NCBI GenBank assembly: GCA_964598395.1 | Contig: CAZRBW010000009.1 | Location: forward strand, 1 to 64,000 | DNA length: 64,000 nucleotides | DNA from: CAXBDP01 sp964598395 | GTDB taxonomy: Bacteria; Bacteroidota; Bacteroidia; Cytophagales; Cyclobacteriaceae | Direction of reading: 5' to 3' | Shown here: positions 53,201 to 60,983 of the stretch, piece by piece | Layout: the number at the start of each line of letters is the position of its first letter | Position numbering within the stretch: the first letter of the stretch is position 1 | Program-made: the position numbers and the translations under genes | The notes under the pieces: generated by a model | Told to the model about the DNA's origin: nothing | The model's input: the letters and a program-made list of their open reading frames with translations, nothing else | The model's database searches: none

Positions 53201-54330
53201 TTGTTTATTGTTTTTTCGAAAAGGGATAAGAAACGATCTGCATGCTGCATGGTAAGATTTAAGGCAGGTAAAAGCCGAACCACATTGGGACTTGCCACGC
53301 CAGTGAAAACTTTATGTTCCCAAAGCAAATCTTTCCTTACCGAAGCCAATTCCTCTGGCAAATCAATGCCAATCATTAAACCTCGGCCTCTCACTTCTCT
53401 TACTTTATCGAATTTCGAAAGTTCTTTAATTAAATAATCGCCCACTTTACTGGCATTGTCCATTAGATTTTCTTCTTCCATCACTTCCAATACCGCCAAT
53501 GAAGCTGCACAAGCCAAGTGATTACCGCCAAATGTAGTTCCTAACATCCCATGCCAAGGCTCAAATTTTGGTGCGATTGCAATGCCTCCAACTGGAAAAC
53601 CATTGCCCATTCCTTTGGCCATTGTGTAAATATCTGCCGAAACATTGGCGAAATCATGTGCAAAAAACCTCCCGCTTCTACCATATCCGCATTGCACAGA
53701 ATCGGCAATGTACACAGCATCATAATTATCGCAGAGTGTTCGAATACTTTGCAGGAAATCATTATTAGCCACATTTATCCCGCCTACACCTTGGATCCCT
53801 TCTACAATTACACTGGATATTTGATTGCCATACTTTAGAAACACTTCCTGAAGTGCATTTACATCATTCCATGGAAGATGAATTACATTCTCAGTTTCAT
53901 TCACTGGAGCCACAATTTTTGGGTTGTCAGTAGCTGCTACAGCAAGGGAAGTTCGCCCATGGAAACCTTTTTTGAATGCAATTACCAGTTTCCGTCCATT
54001 ATAAAACGATGCAAGCTTCAGCGCATTTTCATTTGCCTCTGCGCCAGAATTGCACATGAAAAGTTGATAATCTTCTTTGCCAGACAATTTCCCAAGCTTT
54101 TGCGCCAATTGATCCTGAAGTGGAATTTTTATTGAGTTAGAGTAAAATCCGATTTTCGATAGCTGGTCTTGGATCCGCTGAACATAATGAGGATGGCTAT
54201 GGCCGATGGATATTACCGCATGCCCACCATACATATCCAAATATTCGACACCCGTCTTATCCCAAACAAGGCTGCCCAGCCCCTTTACAATTTCAATATC
54301 ATTGATTGGGTAAACGTCAAAAGTCTTCAT
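53197..54330 (-). CDS. argD: Acylornithine aminotransferase
   Basis: PLP-dependent class-III aminotransferase that makes N-acylornithine from the semialdehyde and glutamate. Residue landmarks in the 377-residue protein are YLDMYGGHAVISIGHSHPHY, FMCNSGAEANENALKLA (PLP phosphate), KGFHGRTSLA, ADSVQCGYGRSGRFFA, and the Schiff-base Lys in TMAKGMGNGFPVGG. It could also act on succinyl-ornithine. Separated from argC by 2 bp and overlapping argF' by 4 bp. Octamer 53668-53675 encodes Ser-Gly-Arg. Confidence 0.94.
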   Translation of the reverse strand: MKTFDVYPINDIEIVKGLGSLVWDKTGVEYLDMYGGHAVISIGHSHPHYVQRIQDQLSKIGFYSNSIKIPLQDQLAQKLGKLSGKEDYQLFMCNSGAEANENALKLASFYNGRKLVIAFKKGFHGRTSLAVAATDNPKIVAPVNETENVIHLPWNDVNALQEVFLKYGNQISSVIVEGIQGVGGINVANNDFLQSIRTLCDNYDAVYIADSVQCGYGRSGRFFAHDFANVSADIYTMAKGMGNGFPVGGIAIAPKFEPWHGMLGTTFGGNHLACAASLAVLEVMEEENLMDNASKVGDYLIKELSKFDKVREVRGRGLMIGIDLPEELASVRKDLLWEHKVFTGVASPNVVRLLPALNLTMQHADRFLSLFEKTINK

Positions 54331-54332
54331 GG

Positions 54333-55310
54333 CTAGAAAGAGGTTGATTTAAGTTTCAAGCCGGCCGTTTCATCTAAGCCAAACATGAGATTCATATTTT
54401 GAACTGCCTGCCCTGAAGCGCCTTTGATTAAATTATCGATAATACTGTAAATCAATAATTTGTCACCTTGCTTTTCCAATTTAATTATGCACTTATTGGT
54501 ATTGACAACTTGCTTCAAATCCAAATCGCCTTTGGTAACATACGTAAATGGGTGCTCTGAATAGAAATCTTCGAAAATACCTTGAGTCTCAGCTTGGCTA
54601 AGATTTGTGCTTATATAGGATGTAATCCAAATGCCGCGTGTGAAAGGTCCTCTGTAAGGAACAAATAGGATTTGAGAATCCGTTTGCTCATTTACTTGCT
54701 TTAGCGTTCTGTTGATTTCTTTTAAATGCTGATGTTGAAAAGCTTTGTAAACGGATAAATTATTTGCTCTCCAACTAAAATGGCTTGTAGGACTTGGTGA
54801 AACACCAGCGCCAGTTGAACCTGTGATGCCTGTAGTGTGGATTTCCGCACCCAGCAAGCCCTTAGAGGCCAGCGGGAGGATACCCAATTGAATAGCAGTC
54901 GCAAAGCAACCTGGATTTGCAATATTGTTGGCTAGGCGGATTTCTTCACGCTGCAATTCAGGCAGTCCGTAATGGAAAGTTCTTCCGTTTACTTTTTCAC
55001 CCAATCTAAAATCCTGACTCAAATCAATGATTCGGACGCCTTTGGGAATATGATTATTCTGGAGGAATTTGACTGCTTCGCCATGTCCTGCACAAATGAA
55101 TAAAACATCAATATCGAAATGGAAGGAATCGCTAAAAAGCAGCTCTGTTTCGCCGAATAGATCTTGATGCGTTTCGTAAACGGGACTTCCAGCTTGGCTG
55201 GCGCTGCGAGCGAAGCTAATATCCACCAAGGGATGATTTACCAAAATACGGATTAGCTCACCACCAGTATATCCAGCAGCACCTATTATTCCAGCTCTAA
55301 TCTTTTCCAT
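54333..55310 (-). CDS. argC: N-acyl-gamma-glutamyl-phosphate reductase
   Basis: Reduces acylglutamyl phosphate to the semialdehyde with NADPH. The 325-residue protein has the nucleotide motif GIIGAAGYTGGELIR, the catalytic Cys135 in NPGCFATAIQ, and HTTGITGSTGAG. GLPEL and VPYRGPFTRGIW are also typical. Its start lies inside the end of argG (14-bp overlap), so translation is coupled. Confidence 0.94.
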   Translation of the reverse strand: MEKIRAGIIGAAGYTGGELIRILVNHPLVDISFARSASQAGSPVYETHQDLFGETELLFSDSFHFDIDVLFICAGHGEAVKFLQNNHIPKGVRIIDLSQDFRLGEKVNGRTFHYGLPELQREEIRLANNIANPGCFATAIQLGILPLASKGLLGAEIHTTGITGSTGAGVSPSPTSHFSWRANNLSVYKAFQHQHLKEINRTLKQVNEQTDSQILFVPYRGPFTRGIWITSYISTNLSQAETQGIFEDFYSEHPFTYVTKGDLDLKQVVNTNKCIIKLEKQGDKLLIYSIIDNLIKGASGQAVQNMNLMFGLDETAGLKLKSTSF

Positions 55311-56502
55311 CAGCTTTTTCTTTTACCTTGTGGTATATAAACGTCTGATTTCCAAAAATCTTGGTGAAGCCTTTCACATCGTCTCCCGACCAGCCAGTAT
55401 TTTCCTCACCATATTTACCAAATTCGCTTGACATCAAATCATATTTGGATTCGATTCCATCTACACTAAATCTGTAAGGCTGTAAAGTTAGCCACACATC
55501 TCCTGTCACCGTTTCTTGTGTGTCCTCAAGGAATTTCTCAATATTTCGCATGGTTGGGTCGAGGAATTGACCTTCGTGTAGCCAATTGCCATACCAGTCG
55601 GAAAGTTGGTCTTTCCAGAATAGTTGCCATTTGGTAAGCACATGTTTCTCTAGCAAATGGTGGGATTTAATCAACATAACCGCAGCTGGAGCTTCAAAAC
55701 CCACTCGGCCTTTGATCCCAATTATAGTATCACCCACATGTATATCTCTGCCAATTCCATATGAACCACCAATTGCATTTAGCTCTTGTACTAAGTCAAC
55801 CGTATGAGCAAATTGCTTATCATCAATTGCAATTGGCTGGCCTTTATCAAATGTGATTTTAATAGTACGTTGTGCCGTTTCTGTTACTTGAGTCGGATAT
55901 GCTTCCTCTGGCAAAGCTTGGCGACTATTTAGCGTTTCTTTACCACCAACCGATGTGCCCCAAATACCCTTGTTAATGGAATAAAGAGCTTTTTGAAAAT
56001 TCATTTCTACACCGTGTTCTTTCAAGAAGTTGATTTCTTCCTCGCGAGACAGTTTCATATCTCGGATTGGCGTGATGATTTCTATGCCAGGCACCAAGGT
56101 ATTCAGCACCATGTCGAAACGCACTTGATCATTGCCAGCACCAGTACTTCCGTGAACTACAGTGTTGATGCCAATTTCTAAAGCATAATTAGCAATCGCC
56201 AAGGCTTGAAATACGCGTTCTGCACTTACTGATAGTGGGTAGGTATTGTTTTTCAACACATTGCCATACACTAAAAATCGAAGACATTCATCCCAAAATT
56301 TTTCGGTCACATCCACAGTTTTGTGGGAAACTGATCCTAGACTTTTAGCCCTCTGCTCAATTTGATCTACTTCGGCAGGTGAGAATCCGCCGGTATTTAC
56401 TGTAATTGTATGTACTTCGTAGCCTTGTACTTTGCTCAATTGCAATACACAATATGAAGTATCAAGGCCACCGCTAAAGGCAATAAGTGCTTTTTTATTC
56501 AT
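55297..56502 (-). CDS. argG: Argininosuccinate synthase
   Basis: ATP-dependent condensation of citrulline and aspartate. The ATG at 56502 gives the normal start MNKKALIAFSGGLDTSYCVL with the PP-loop SGGLDTS; a TTG five codons upstream is rejected. Other motifs are VHGSTGAGNDQVRFD and LNAIGGSYGIGRD. At 401 residues the length is normal. It follows the GNAT gene by 52 bp and overlaps argC by 14 bp. Confidence 0.95.
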   Translation of the reverse strand: MNKKALIAFSGGLDTSYCVLQLSKVQGYEVHTITVNTGGFSPAEVDQIEQRAKSLGSVSHKTVDVTEKFWDECLRFLVYGNVLKNNTYPLSVSAERVFQALAIANYALEIGINTVVHGSTGAGNDQVRFDMVLNTLVPGIEIITPIRDMKLSREEEINFLKEHGVEMNFQKALYSINKGIWGTSVGGKETLNSRQALPEEAYPTQVTETAQRTIKITFDKGQPIAIDDKQFAHTVDLVQELNAIGGSYGIGRDIHVGDTIIGIKGRVGFEAPAAVMLIKSHHLLEKHVLTKWQLFWKDQLSDWYGNWLHEGQFLDPTMRNIEKFLEDTQETVTGDVWLTLQPYRFSVDGIESKYDLMSSEFGKYGEENTGWSGDDVKGFTKIFGNQTFIYHKVKEKADGKD

Positions 56503-56554
56503 GATGGTGAAATTCAACTATTTTGGTTTTATAGACCTGAAATTTTGAAATGGT

Positions 56555-57280
56555 TTAAATGAACAAGGACCAAATTGACTTGAGTATATTGTTAGAAGTA
56601 GATTTTCCTCCCGCTTCTTCTGATTTTGGTTTTCTATCTCTAAGAAATACCCATTTCTTAAGTCTAGTCCAACGTTCGAAAAGCTTAAAATTATCCTTGA
56701 AATGTCTCTCCCATTTGGTTACTTTTTTCTTTTTATTCTTCCAAGCTGGGTCGTAAAGCATTCCTGTGCAAATACAGTTTTTACGCTGCTTTGCTTGTAA
56801 TATATCGAAGTTTACACAACTCTGACAGCCTTTCCAGAATGCTTCATCATCTGTAAGTTCAGAATAGGTAACCGGCTCGTAGCCAAGCTCAGAGTTAATT
56901 TTCATTACTGCCAAGCCAGTAGTCAATCCAAATATTTTAGATTCCGGATATTTTTTTAGGGACAGGTCAAAAATCTTTTCCTTGATGCTGCGGGCTACTC
57001 CTGTACCACGAAACTCAGGCGATACGATTAGTCCAGAGTTGGCAACGTATTTTCCATGACTCCAAGCTTCGATATAGCAAAAGCCCACCCATTGGCCATC
57101 TTTGGTATGGGCAATAATAGCCTTTCCTTCCAGCATTTTTTGCTGAATGTATTCAGGCGTGCGACGGGCAATACCGGTGCCTCTAGCCGCTGCAGATGAA
57201 GCCATTTCGTCTGCAATAGTTTGAGCAAAATGTGCGTCTTGCTCATTTGCTATTCTTACAATGATGTTGTTGTTTTTCAT
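56555..57280 (-). CDS. GNAT acyltransferase leading the arginine operon; candidate N-acylglutamate synthase
   Basis: A 241-residue acyltransferase starting at ATG 57280. Residues 1-140 are a GNAT fold; the acyl-CoA loop is SPEFRGTGVARSI, the R-x-x-G-x-G/A signature. Residues about 147-180 have four cysteines, Cys152-x2-Cys155 and Cys169-x-Cys171 (KGCQSC, NCICTG), a likely zinc or iron-sulfur site. A basic tail rich in Lys/Arg follows. No argA or argJ is present in the operon, while all later steps are, so this gene is the natural candidate for the first acylation of glutamate; the chemistry is inferred from position. First gene of the operon. Confidence 0.8.
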   Translation of the reverse strand: MKNNNIIVRIANEQDAHFAQTIADEMASSAAARGTGIARRTPEYIQQKMLEGKAIIAHTKDGQWVGFCYIEAWSHGKYVANSGLIVSPEFRGTGVARSIKEKIFDLSLKKYPESKIFGLTTGLAVMKINSELGYEPVTYSELTDDEAFWKGCQSCVNFDILQAKQRKNCICTGMLYDPAWKNKKKKVTKWERHFKDNFKLFERWTRLKKWVFLRDRKPKSEEAGGKSTSNNILKSIWSLFI

Positions 57281-57319
57281 TAATGGCAATGCCAAAAAAT
57301 TTCTAATTGAAATTGAATG

Positions 57320-57333
57320 CTAATGCGTATTAG
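57320..57333. promoter_or_regulatory. Palindrome upstream of the arginine operon
   Basis: CTAAT-GCGT-ATTAG (57320-57333) is a perfect 5+5 inverted repeat about 40 bases upstream of the first gene of the arginine operon. It is a candidate operator for an arginine regulator, on position alone. Confidence 0.25.
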
Positions 57334-57359
57334 ACTTGAATAAAAAGAGAAAATGATAA

Positions 57360-57930
57360 ATGGAGGATGGTGCCCACGTAGGACGCCTTAAATATTATAG
57401 CCCAAAGGGCCTAAATGACCTTATCCTATCTACCTGAAGAGTAACTTCAGCGCAGATAAAAGCAAACAAATCAGCAAGGAGATTGCTGTTAGTTGAGTTG
57501 TTGCTTATTATGGTTGTACTATTGGTCATTGATCTTGAGACAAAGGTTGTTAAAAAATAGTTTCATTTCAAAAAATTTGAATCAAAATATTTGAATGGTG
57601 GGCATTAGGCTTAATCAAACATGTAAAATCAATTTGGGAGATTGACTAAATTTTAATTGATTTCCAATTCAATCTTAAGCCGACTATGCGTGAGGTCCAC
57701 CTTCGGTCGATAAATTGACTTGAGCTATTCCATTATCCCATGGTTGAAACTATGGGCTATGGATATTTAACTCCGTTGGAACTTGAAATCATTATCTGCG
57801 GGAAGATCGAGGTGATAGGCAAGATTCTGATAATTCTTGAATTCAGTAAATTCCCACCAAAGGTCGGCAGACTGATTTATACTATTGCGATGAAGATGGG
57901 TAATTCAATATATCTAGAAGAAGAATAAAA
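57360..57930. repeat. Gene-poor stretch with several small hairpins, REP-like remnant
   Basis: No gene is supported between 57281 and 58088. Within it are GCCC-AAA-GGGC (57400-57410), a 9-bp stem CCCATGGTT / AACTATGGG (57737-57756) and an imperfect AACTCC / GGAACTT (57769-57783). I recall similar hairpin strings near transposase-associated palindromic repeats in this phylum, so this may be a decayed non-coding repeat. A 62-codon plus-strand frame at 57740-57928 runs through the hairpins and has no family features. Confidence 0.4.
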
Positions 57931-57979
57931 TCATCTGCAAGCATACGAATTTCACCGATGAACACCACCTAATACATGC

Positions 57980-58012
57980 TTGAAGTGATTATGCAATAGA
58001 TCTGTATATTTA
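57980..58012 (+). promoter_or_regulatory. Possible promoter of the SixA-like gene
   Basis: TTG (57980-57982) and TATATTTA (58005-58012; one mismatch to TAnnTTTG) are 22 bases apart. Initiation near 58019 leaves a leader of about 70 nt to the ATG at 58089. Confidence 0.35.
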
Positions 58013-58088
58013 CTTATAACTAAATATGCAAAATTTATTACAGTTATTGAGCATATTTACAAATCAATCAGAGATGATAGAAAAACCA

Positions 58089-58574
58089 ATGAAAACGCTA
58101 ATCCTTATCCGACATGCAAAATCAAGCTGGGACGATCCTTACTTGGATGACTTTGAGAGGCCATTGAATCAAAGAGGCAAAAGGGACTTGCCTAAAATGG
58201 CCGCTCGGATTAAATCGAAATATGTTGATGTTAATTACTTTATTGCAAGTCCAGCCAATAGAGCATTGACAACCGCAAAGACTTTTGCTGAAGGAAAGGA
58301 GAATACATTGATGATAGACAAAAGCTTGTATCATGCCTCCTATCGCAAAATGATCTCAGTCATAAGCCAAGTTACCGACAAGCATGAGAAGATTGCTCTA
58401 GTAGGACACAACCCAGGATTGACGGATTTATGCAATCACCTATTGCGCGATGAATACATAGATAATATACCTACTACGGGAATTGCTGTGCTATCATTAC
58501 CAATCATAAGTTGGAATGAAATTATAGCCAAATCTGCCTCTTTAATCGAGTTTGATTACCCTAAAAAGATTTGA
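58089..58574 (+). CDS. SixA-like histidine phosphatase
   Basis: A 161-residue phosphatase of the RHG superfamily. The phospho-accepting motif is LIRHAKSSW (RHA at the N-terminus, as in SixA), with ASPANRALTTAKTF and LVGHNPGLTDLCNHL bearing the second Arg and His. I chose the ATG at 58089, immediately before the motif, but an ATG at 58074 is possible. SixA dephosphorylates phosphohistidine on signalling proteins in E. coli; the target here is unknown. Its end overlaps the DUF4421 gene on the other strand by 14 bp. Confidence 0.85.
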   Translation: MKTLILIRHAKSSWDDPYLDDFERPLNQRGKRDLPKMAARIKSKYVDVNYFIASPANRALTTAKTFAEGKENTLMIDKSLYHASYRKMISVISQVTDKHEKIALVGHNPGLTDLCNHLLRDEYIDNIPTTGIAVLSLPIISWNEIIAKSASLIEFDYPKKI

Positions 58575-59538
58575 GGATAGGCAGCTTACTTCTGAGTTTC
58601 TTCATTCCTGGACTCGATTCGAAACGGTAGCCAACAGAGAATTTGGCCAATTGATTATCGAATTGCATATCAAGCAAAGACCCGTTCATGAAATTGTGCT
58701 GAGATTGGAAAAGTGCACTAATCAGCCATGCTCCATCATTATAACCAACACCTGCCCTCCATTTTACAGCAGAAGCCATTTCAGTGCCCTTGTTTTGTTG
58801 GTCAATGTAAAAAGCATCAGTTGACATTAGGCCACCTCCCGCAAATGCTCCTACAGAAAGATAAAAATTGTTTCTCACAAAATTATGGGCATAGCCTGGC
58901 CAAATAATTACTCCATTCCAATCGGATACTATTCGATCCGTAACTCCAAATATTAAGGAGGAATTAGGAAAATGATCATCTTTTATTTTTAAGAATTTTA
59001 TTTCTGCCCCAAGTACAAAGCTTCCTGCAGATTTGATTTGGCGGGTGGATAAGTTCACAGGCATTTTCCAAGAGAATTTATCTCCATTAAAAATATACAT
59101 TGGAGTAATTCTAGTTTCTCTCAAGAAAAACGTGCTTTGTAGCGTATTACCAGATGAACTATTTACCCAACCTCTATGGTATTGGTAACTATATTCAAAC
59201 GTCAATTTCTTTAGAAATACCGCGCCTTGAATATCTAAAAAGTCAATTTCTTGGCCGAATTCTTTTTCGGTGGGATGCTTTATAGGTGATGGAATATATA
59301 TTTCTAAACCAATACCTAAACCATAAAGTCCTATACCTACCAAATCACGACGAAGAGGACTTCCTTTAAATATTTCATTTCCACCGCTAGTAAGAGTGGC
59401 ACTCAAATAACGAGGAGAATATAGTGCTTTAATAAATGCATTATCTGGCCCACCTTCGAAATATTCATTCGATTGTTGAGCTGAAAGTGCTAAGGAAGAC
59501 CCAAAGCAAAAAAGGGCAAGAAAAAGCCGGATTTTCAT
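58561..59538 (-). CDS. Outer-membrane protein, tentatively DUF4421
   Basis: A 325-residue exported protein with signal peptide (to SALSAQ, about 20). The rest consists of amphipathic strands such as LSVGAFAGGGLMSTDAFY and WRAGVGYNDGAWLISALFQ, consistent with a beta barrel of 12-14 strands. The EFGQEIDFLDIQG and FFLRETRITPMYIF wording recalls DUF4421 of Bacteroidota. Its function is unknown. It is the last gene after lon and hslU (18-bp gap) and may share their heat-responsive promoter. Octamer at 58835-58842 encodes Ala-Gly-Gly. Confidence 0.7.
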   Translation of the reverse strand: MKIRLFLALFCFGSSLALSAQQSNEYFEGGPDNAFIKALYSPRYLSATLTSGGNEIFKGSPLRRDLVGIGLYGLGIGLEIYIPSPIKHPTEKEFGQEIDFLDIQGAVFLKKLTFEYSYQYHRGWVNSSSGNTLQSTFFLRETRITPMYIFNGDKFSWKMPVNLSTRQIKSAGSFVLGAEIKFLKIKDDHFPNSSLIFGVTDRIVSDWNGVIIWPGYAHNFVRNNFYLSVGAFAGGGLMSTDAFYIDQQNKGTEMASAVKWRAGVGYNDGAWLISALFQSQHNFMNGSLLDMQFDNQLAKFSVGYRFESSPGMKKLRSKLPILKSF

Positions 59539-59556
59539 GCCAGCAATTTACAATTT

Positions 59557-60963
59557 CTATAATATATATTGGCTTAAATCTTTGTCCTCAACCAAGCCAG
59601 AAAGCTTATCGCTTACCATTTGTCTATTTACAGACACGTGGCTATTAGGGGCAATCTTATCAGGCATATCAAAGAGAAATTCATTTAGCAAATGGCTCAT
59701 GACAGTATGCAATCTTCTTGCGCCGATATTCACTACTTCCTCGTTAATTCTAAATGCGATATCCGCAATTTCCTCTAGGGCATCATCTGTAAATTCCAGG
59801 GAAACTTTTTCCGCTTCGAATAATGCATGATACTGCTTAGTCAAAGCATTTTTAGGATCCTTCAAAATCTTTCTGAAATCAGCCTTCGTGAGACTTTTCA
59901 ATTCCACTCTGATTGGGAACCGACCTTGAAGCTCGGGAATAAGATCTGATGGCTTAGACACGTGAAAAGCACCTGCTGCAATGAAAAGAATATGATCCGT
60001 GCGCACAATACCGTATTTGGTATTCACGGCACTGCCTTCTACAATCGGCAATAAGTCACGCTGTACGCCTTCTCTACTTACATCAGGCCCACTACCTTTT
60101 CCTCCAGCACTTGATGAAGCTATTTTATCAATCTCATCGATAAAAATGATTCCAGAATTTTCAGCTTTGAAAACCGCCTCATCCTTTACTTCATCCATAT
60201 CGATAAGCTTGGAAATTTCCTCTTCAAGCAAAATACGCTTTGCTTCGGCGATAGTCACTTTACGCTTTTTGTTTTTCTTAGGCATCATATTGCTAAGCAT
60301 GTCTTGTAGGTTGATCATGCTTGCTTCGTCCATCATGCCACCACCCATCATTCCTATACCTGGGTTTGAGGGAGCTTTTACATTAATTTCAATTTTGCGG
60401 TCATCTAATTCCCCCCGCTGTATTTTTTCTCGAAATTTATCGCGAGTCCGTTCATTCAATTCTCTATCTTCCTCGCTTACAATAGATGTGGATTGATTGG
60501 CTCCAGGAAAAGTACTTACACTTGTGTTAGATTTCACGGGCGGAACAAGAGCATCTAAAATTATGTCTTCCACAATCTTATTGGCCTTTTCTTTTACCAC
60601 TTCCTTCTTTTCGGCTTTCACCAAATTGATGGACTGCTCGGCCAAATCACGCACCATGCTTTCAACATCTCTACCCACGTAGCCCACTTCAGTGAACTTG
60701 GATGCTTCTACCTTTACAAAAGGCGCATTGGCTAATGTGGCTAACCTTCTGGCAATTTCGGTTTTACCCACACCAGTTGCACCTATCATCAAAATGTTGT
60801 TAGGGATAATTTCCTTTTGCATATCAGGGCGGGAATTCATCCTTCTCCATCTATTCCGCAAGGAAATGGCTACATTTCTCTTGGCATCATCCTGACCAAT
60901 AATATATTTATCAAGCTCAAATACAATTTGAACTGGAGTTAGATCTTTTACAAATTCAGTCAT
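59557..60963 (-). CDS. hslU: HslU, ATPase subunit of the HslUV protease
   Basis: AAA+ unfoldase that feeds substrates to the HslV peptidase. At 468 residues it has LTPVQIVFELDKYIIGQDDAK at the start, Walker A GATGVGKTEIARR (about 56-68), Walker B GIIFIDEIDKI and the arginine finger region ELQGRFPIRVEL. The I-domain lies between, with a Met/Gly-rich loop (GMMGGGMMDEA). The C-terminus SQYIL has the normal docking tail for HslV. hslV is not adjacent, which is unusual, since most genomes pair them. 20 bp downstream of lon. Confidence 0.95.
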   Translation of the reverse strand: MTEFVKDLTPVQIVFELDKYIIGQDDAKRNVAISLRNRWRRMNSRPDMQKEIIPNNILMIGATGVGKTEIARRLATLANAPFVKVEASKFTEVGYVGRDVESMVRDLAEQSINLVKAEKKEVVKEKANKIVEDIILDALVPPVKSNTSVSTFPGANQSTSIVSEEDRELNERTRDKFREKIQRGELDDRKIEINVKAPSNPGIGMMGGGMMDEASMINLQDMLSNMMPKKNKKRKVTIAEAKRILLEEEISKLIDMDEVKDEAVFKAENSGIIFIDEIDKIASSSAGGKGSGPDVSREGVQRDLLPIVEGSAVNTKYGIVRTDHILFIAAGAFHVSKPSDLIPELQGRFPIRVELKSLTKADFRKILKDPKNALTKQYHALFEAEKVSLEFTDDALEEIADIAFRINEEVVNIGARRLHTVMSHLLNEFLFDMPDKIAPNSHVSVNRQMVSDKLSGLVEDKDLSQYIL

Positions 60964-60983
60964 AAAAATTGTTTGAAAGCATA

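Larger units (their letters stand above)
551..58842. repeat. Dispersed octamer family GCGGGAGG, 37 exact copies
   Basis: Start positions on the + strand: 6320, 7809, 11085, 12402, 13751, 20305, 22917, 26853, 31770, 34787, 38438, 42589, 48314, 51317, 52657, 54872. As CCTCCCGC (site on the - strand): 551, 9228, 9732, 12529, 16333, 20340, 24332, 24837, 29005, 31104, 32994, 37252, 37365, 39107, 43947, 47809, 50148, 51144, 53668, 56607, 58835. Four are intergenic (7809, 12529, 13751, 38438). The base after the octamer is T in 17 and A in 11, G in 6, C in 3. Copies are absent from 936-4208 and from lon-hslU. Confidence 0.9.

Noticed and set aside
57740..57928. 62-codon plus-strand frame upstream of the SixA-like gene
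   Set aside because: Runs through hairpins, has no recognisable domain, and no promoter is placed for it.
551..58842. GCGGGAGG read as a Shine-Dalgarno or ribosome-binding element
   Set aside because: Copies lie inside genes and not at fixed distance from starts; genes here show no Shine-Dalgarno pattern.
551..58842. GCGGGAGG as an FtsK-orienting (KOPS-type) sequence
   Set aside because: Strand counts are 16 and 21, mixed along the whole window, with no polarity switch.
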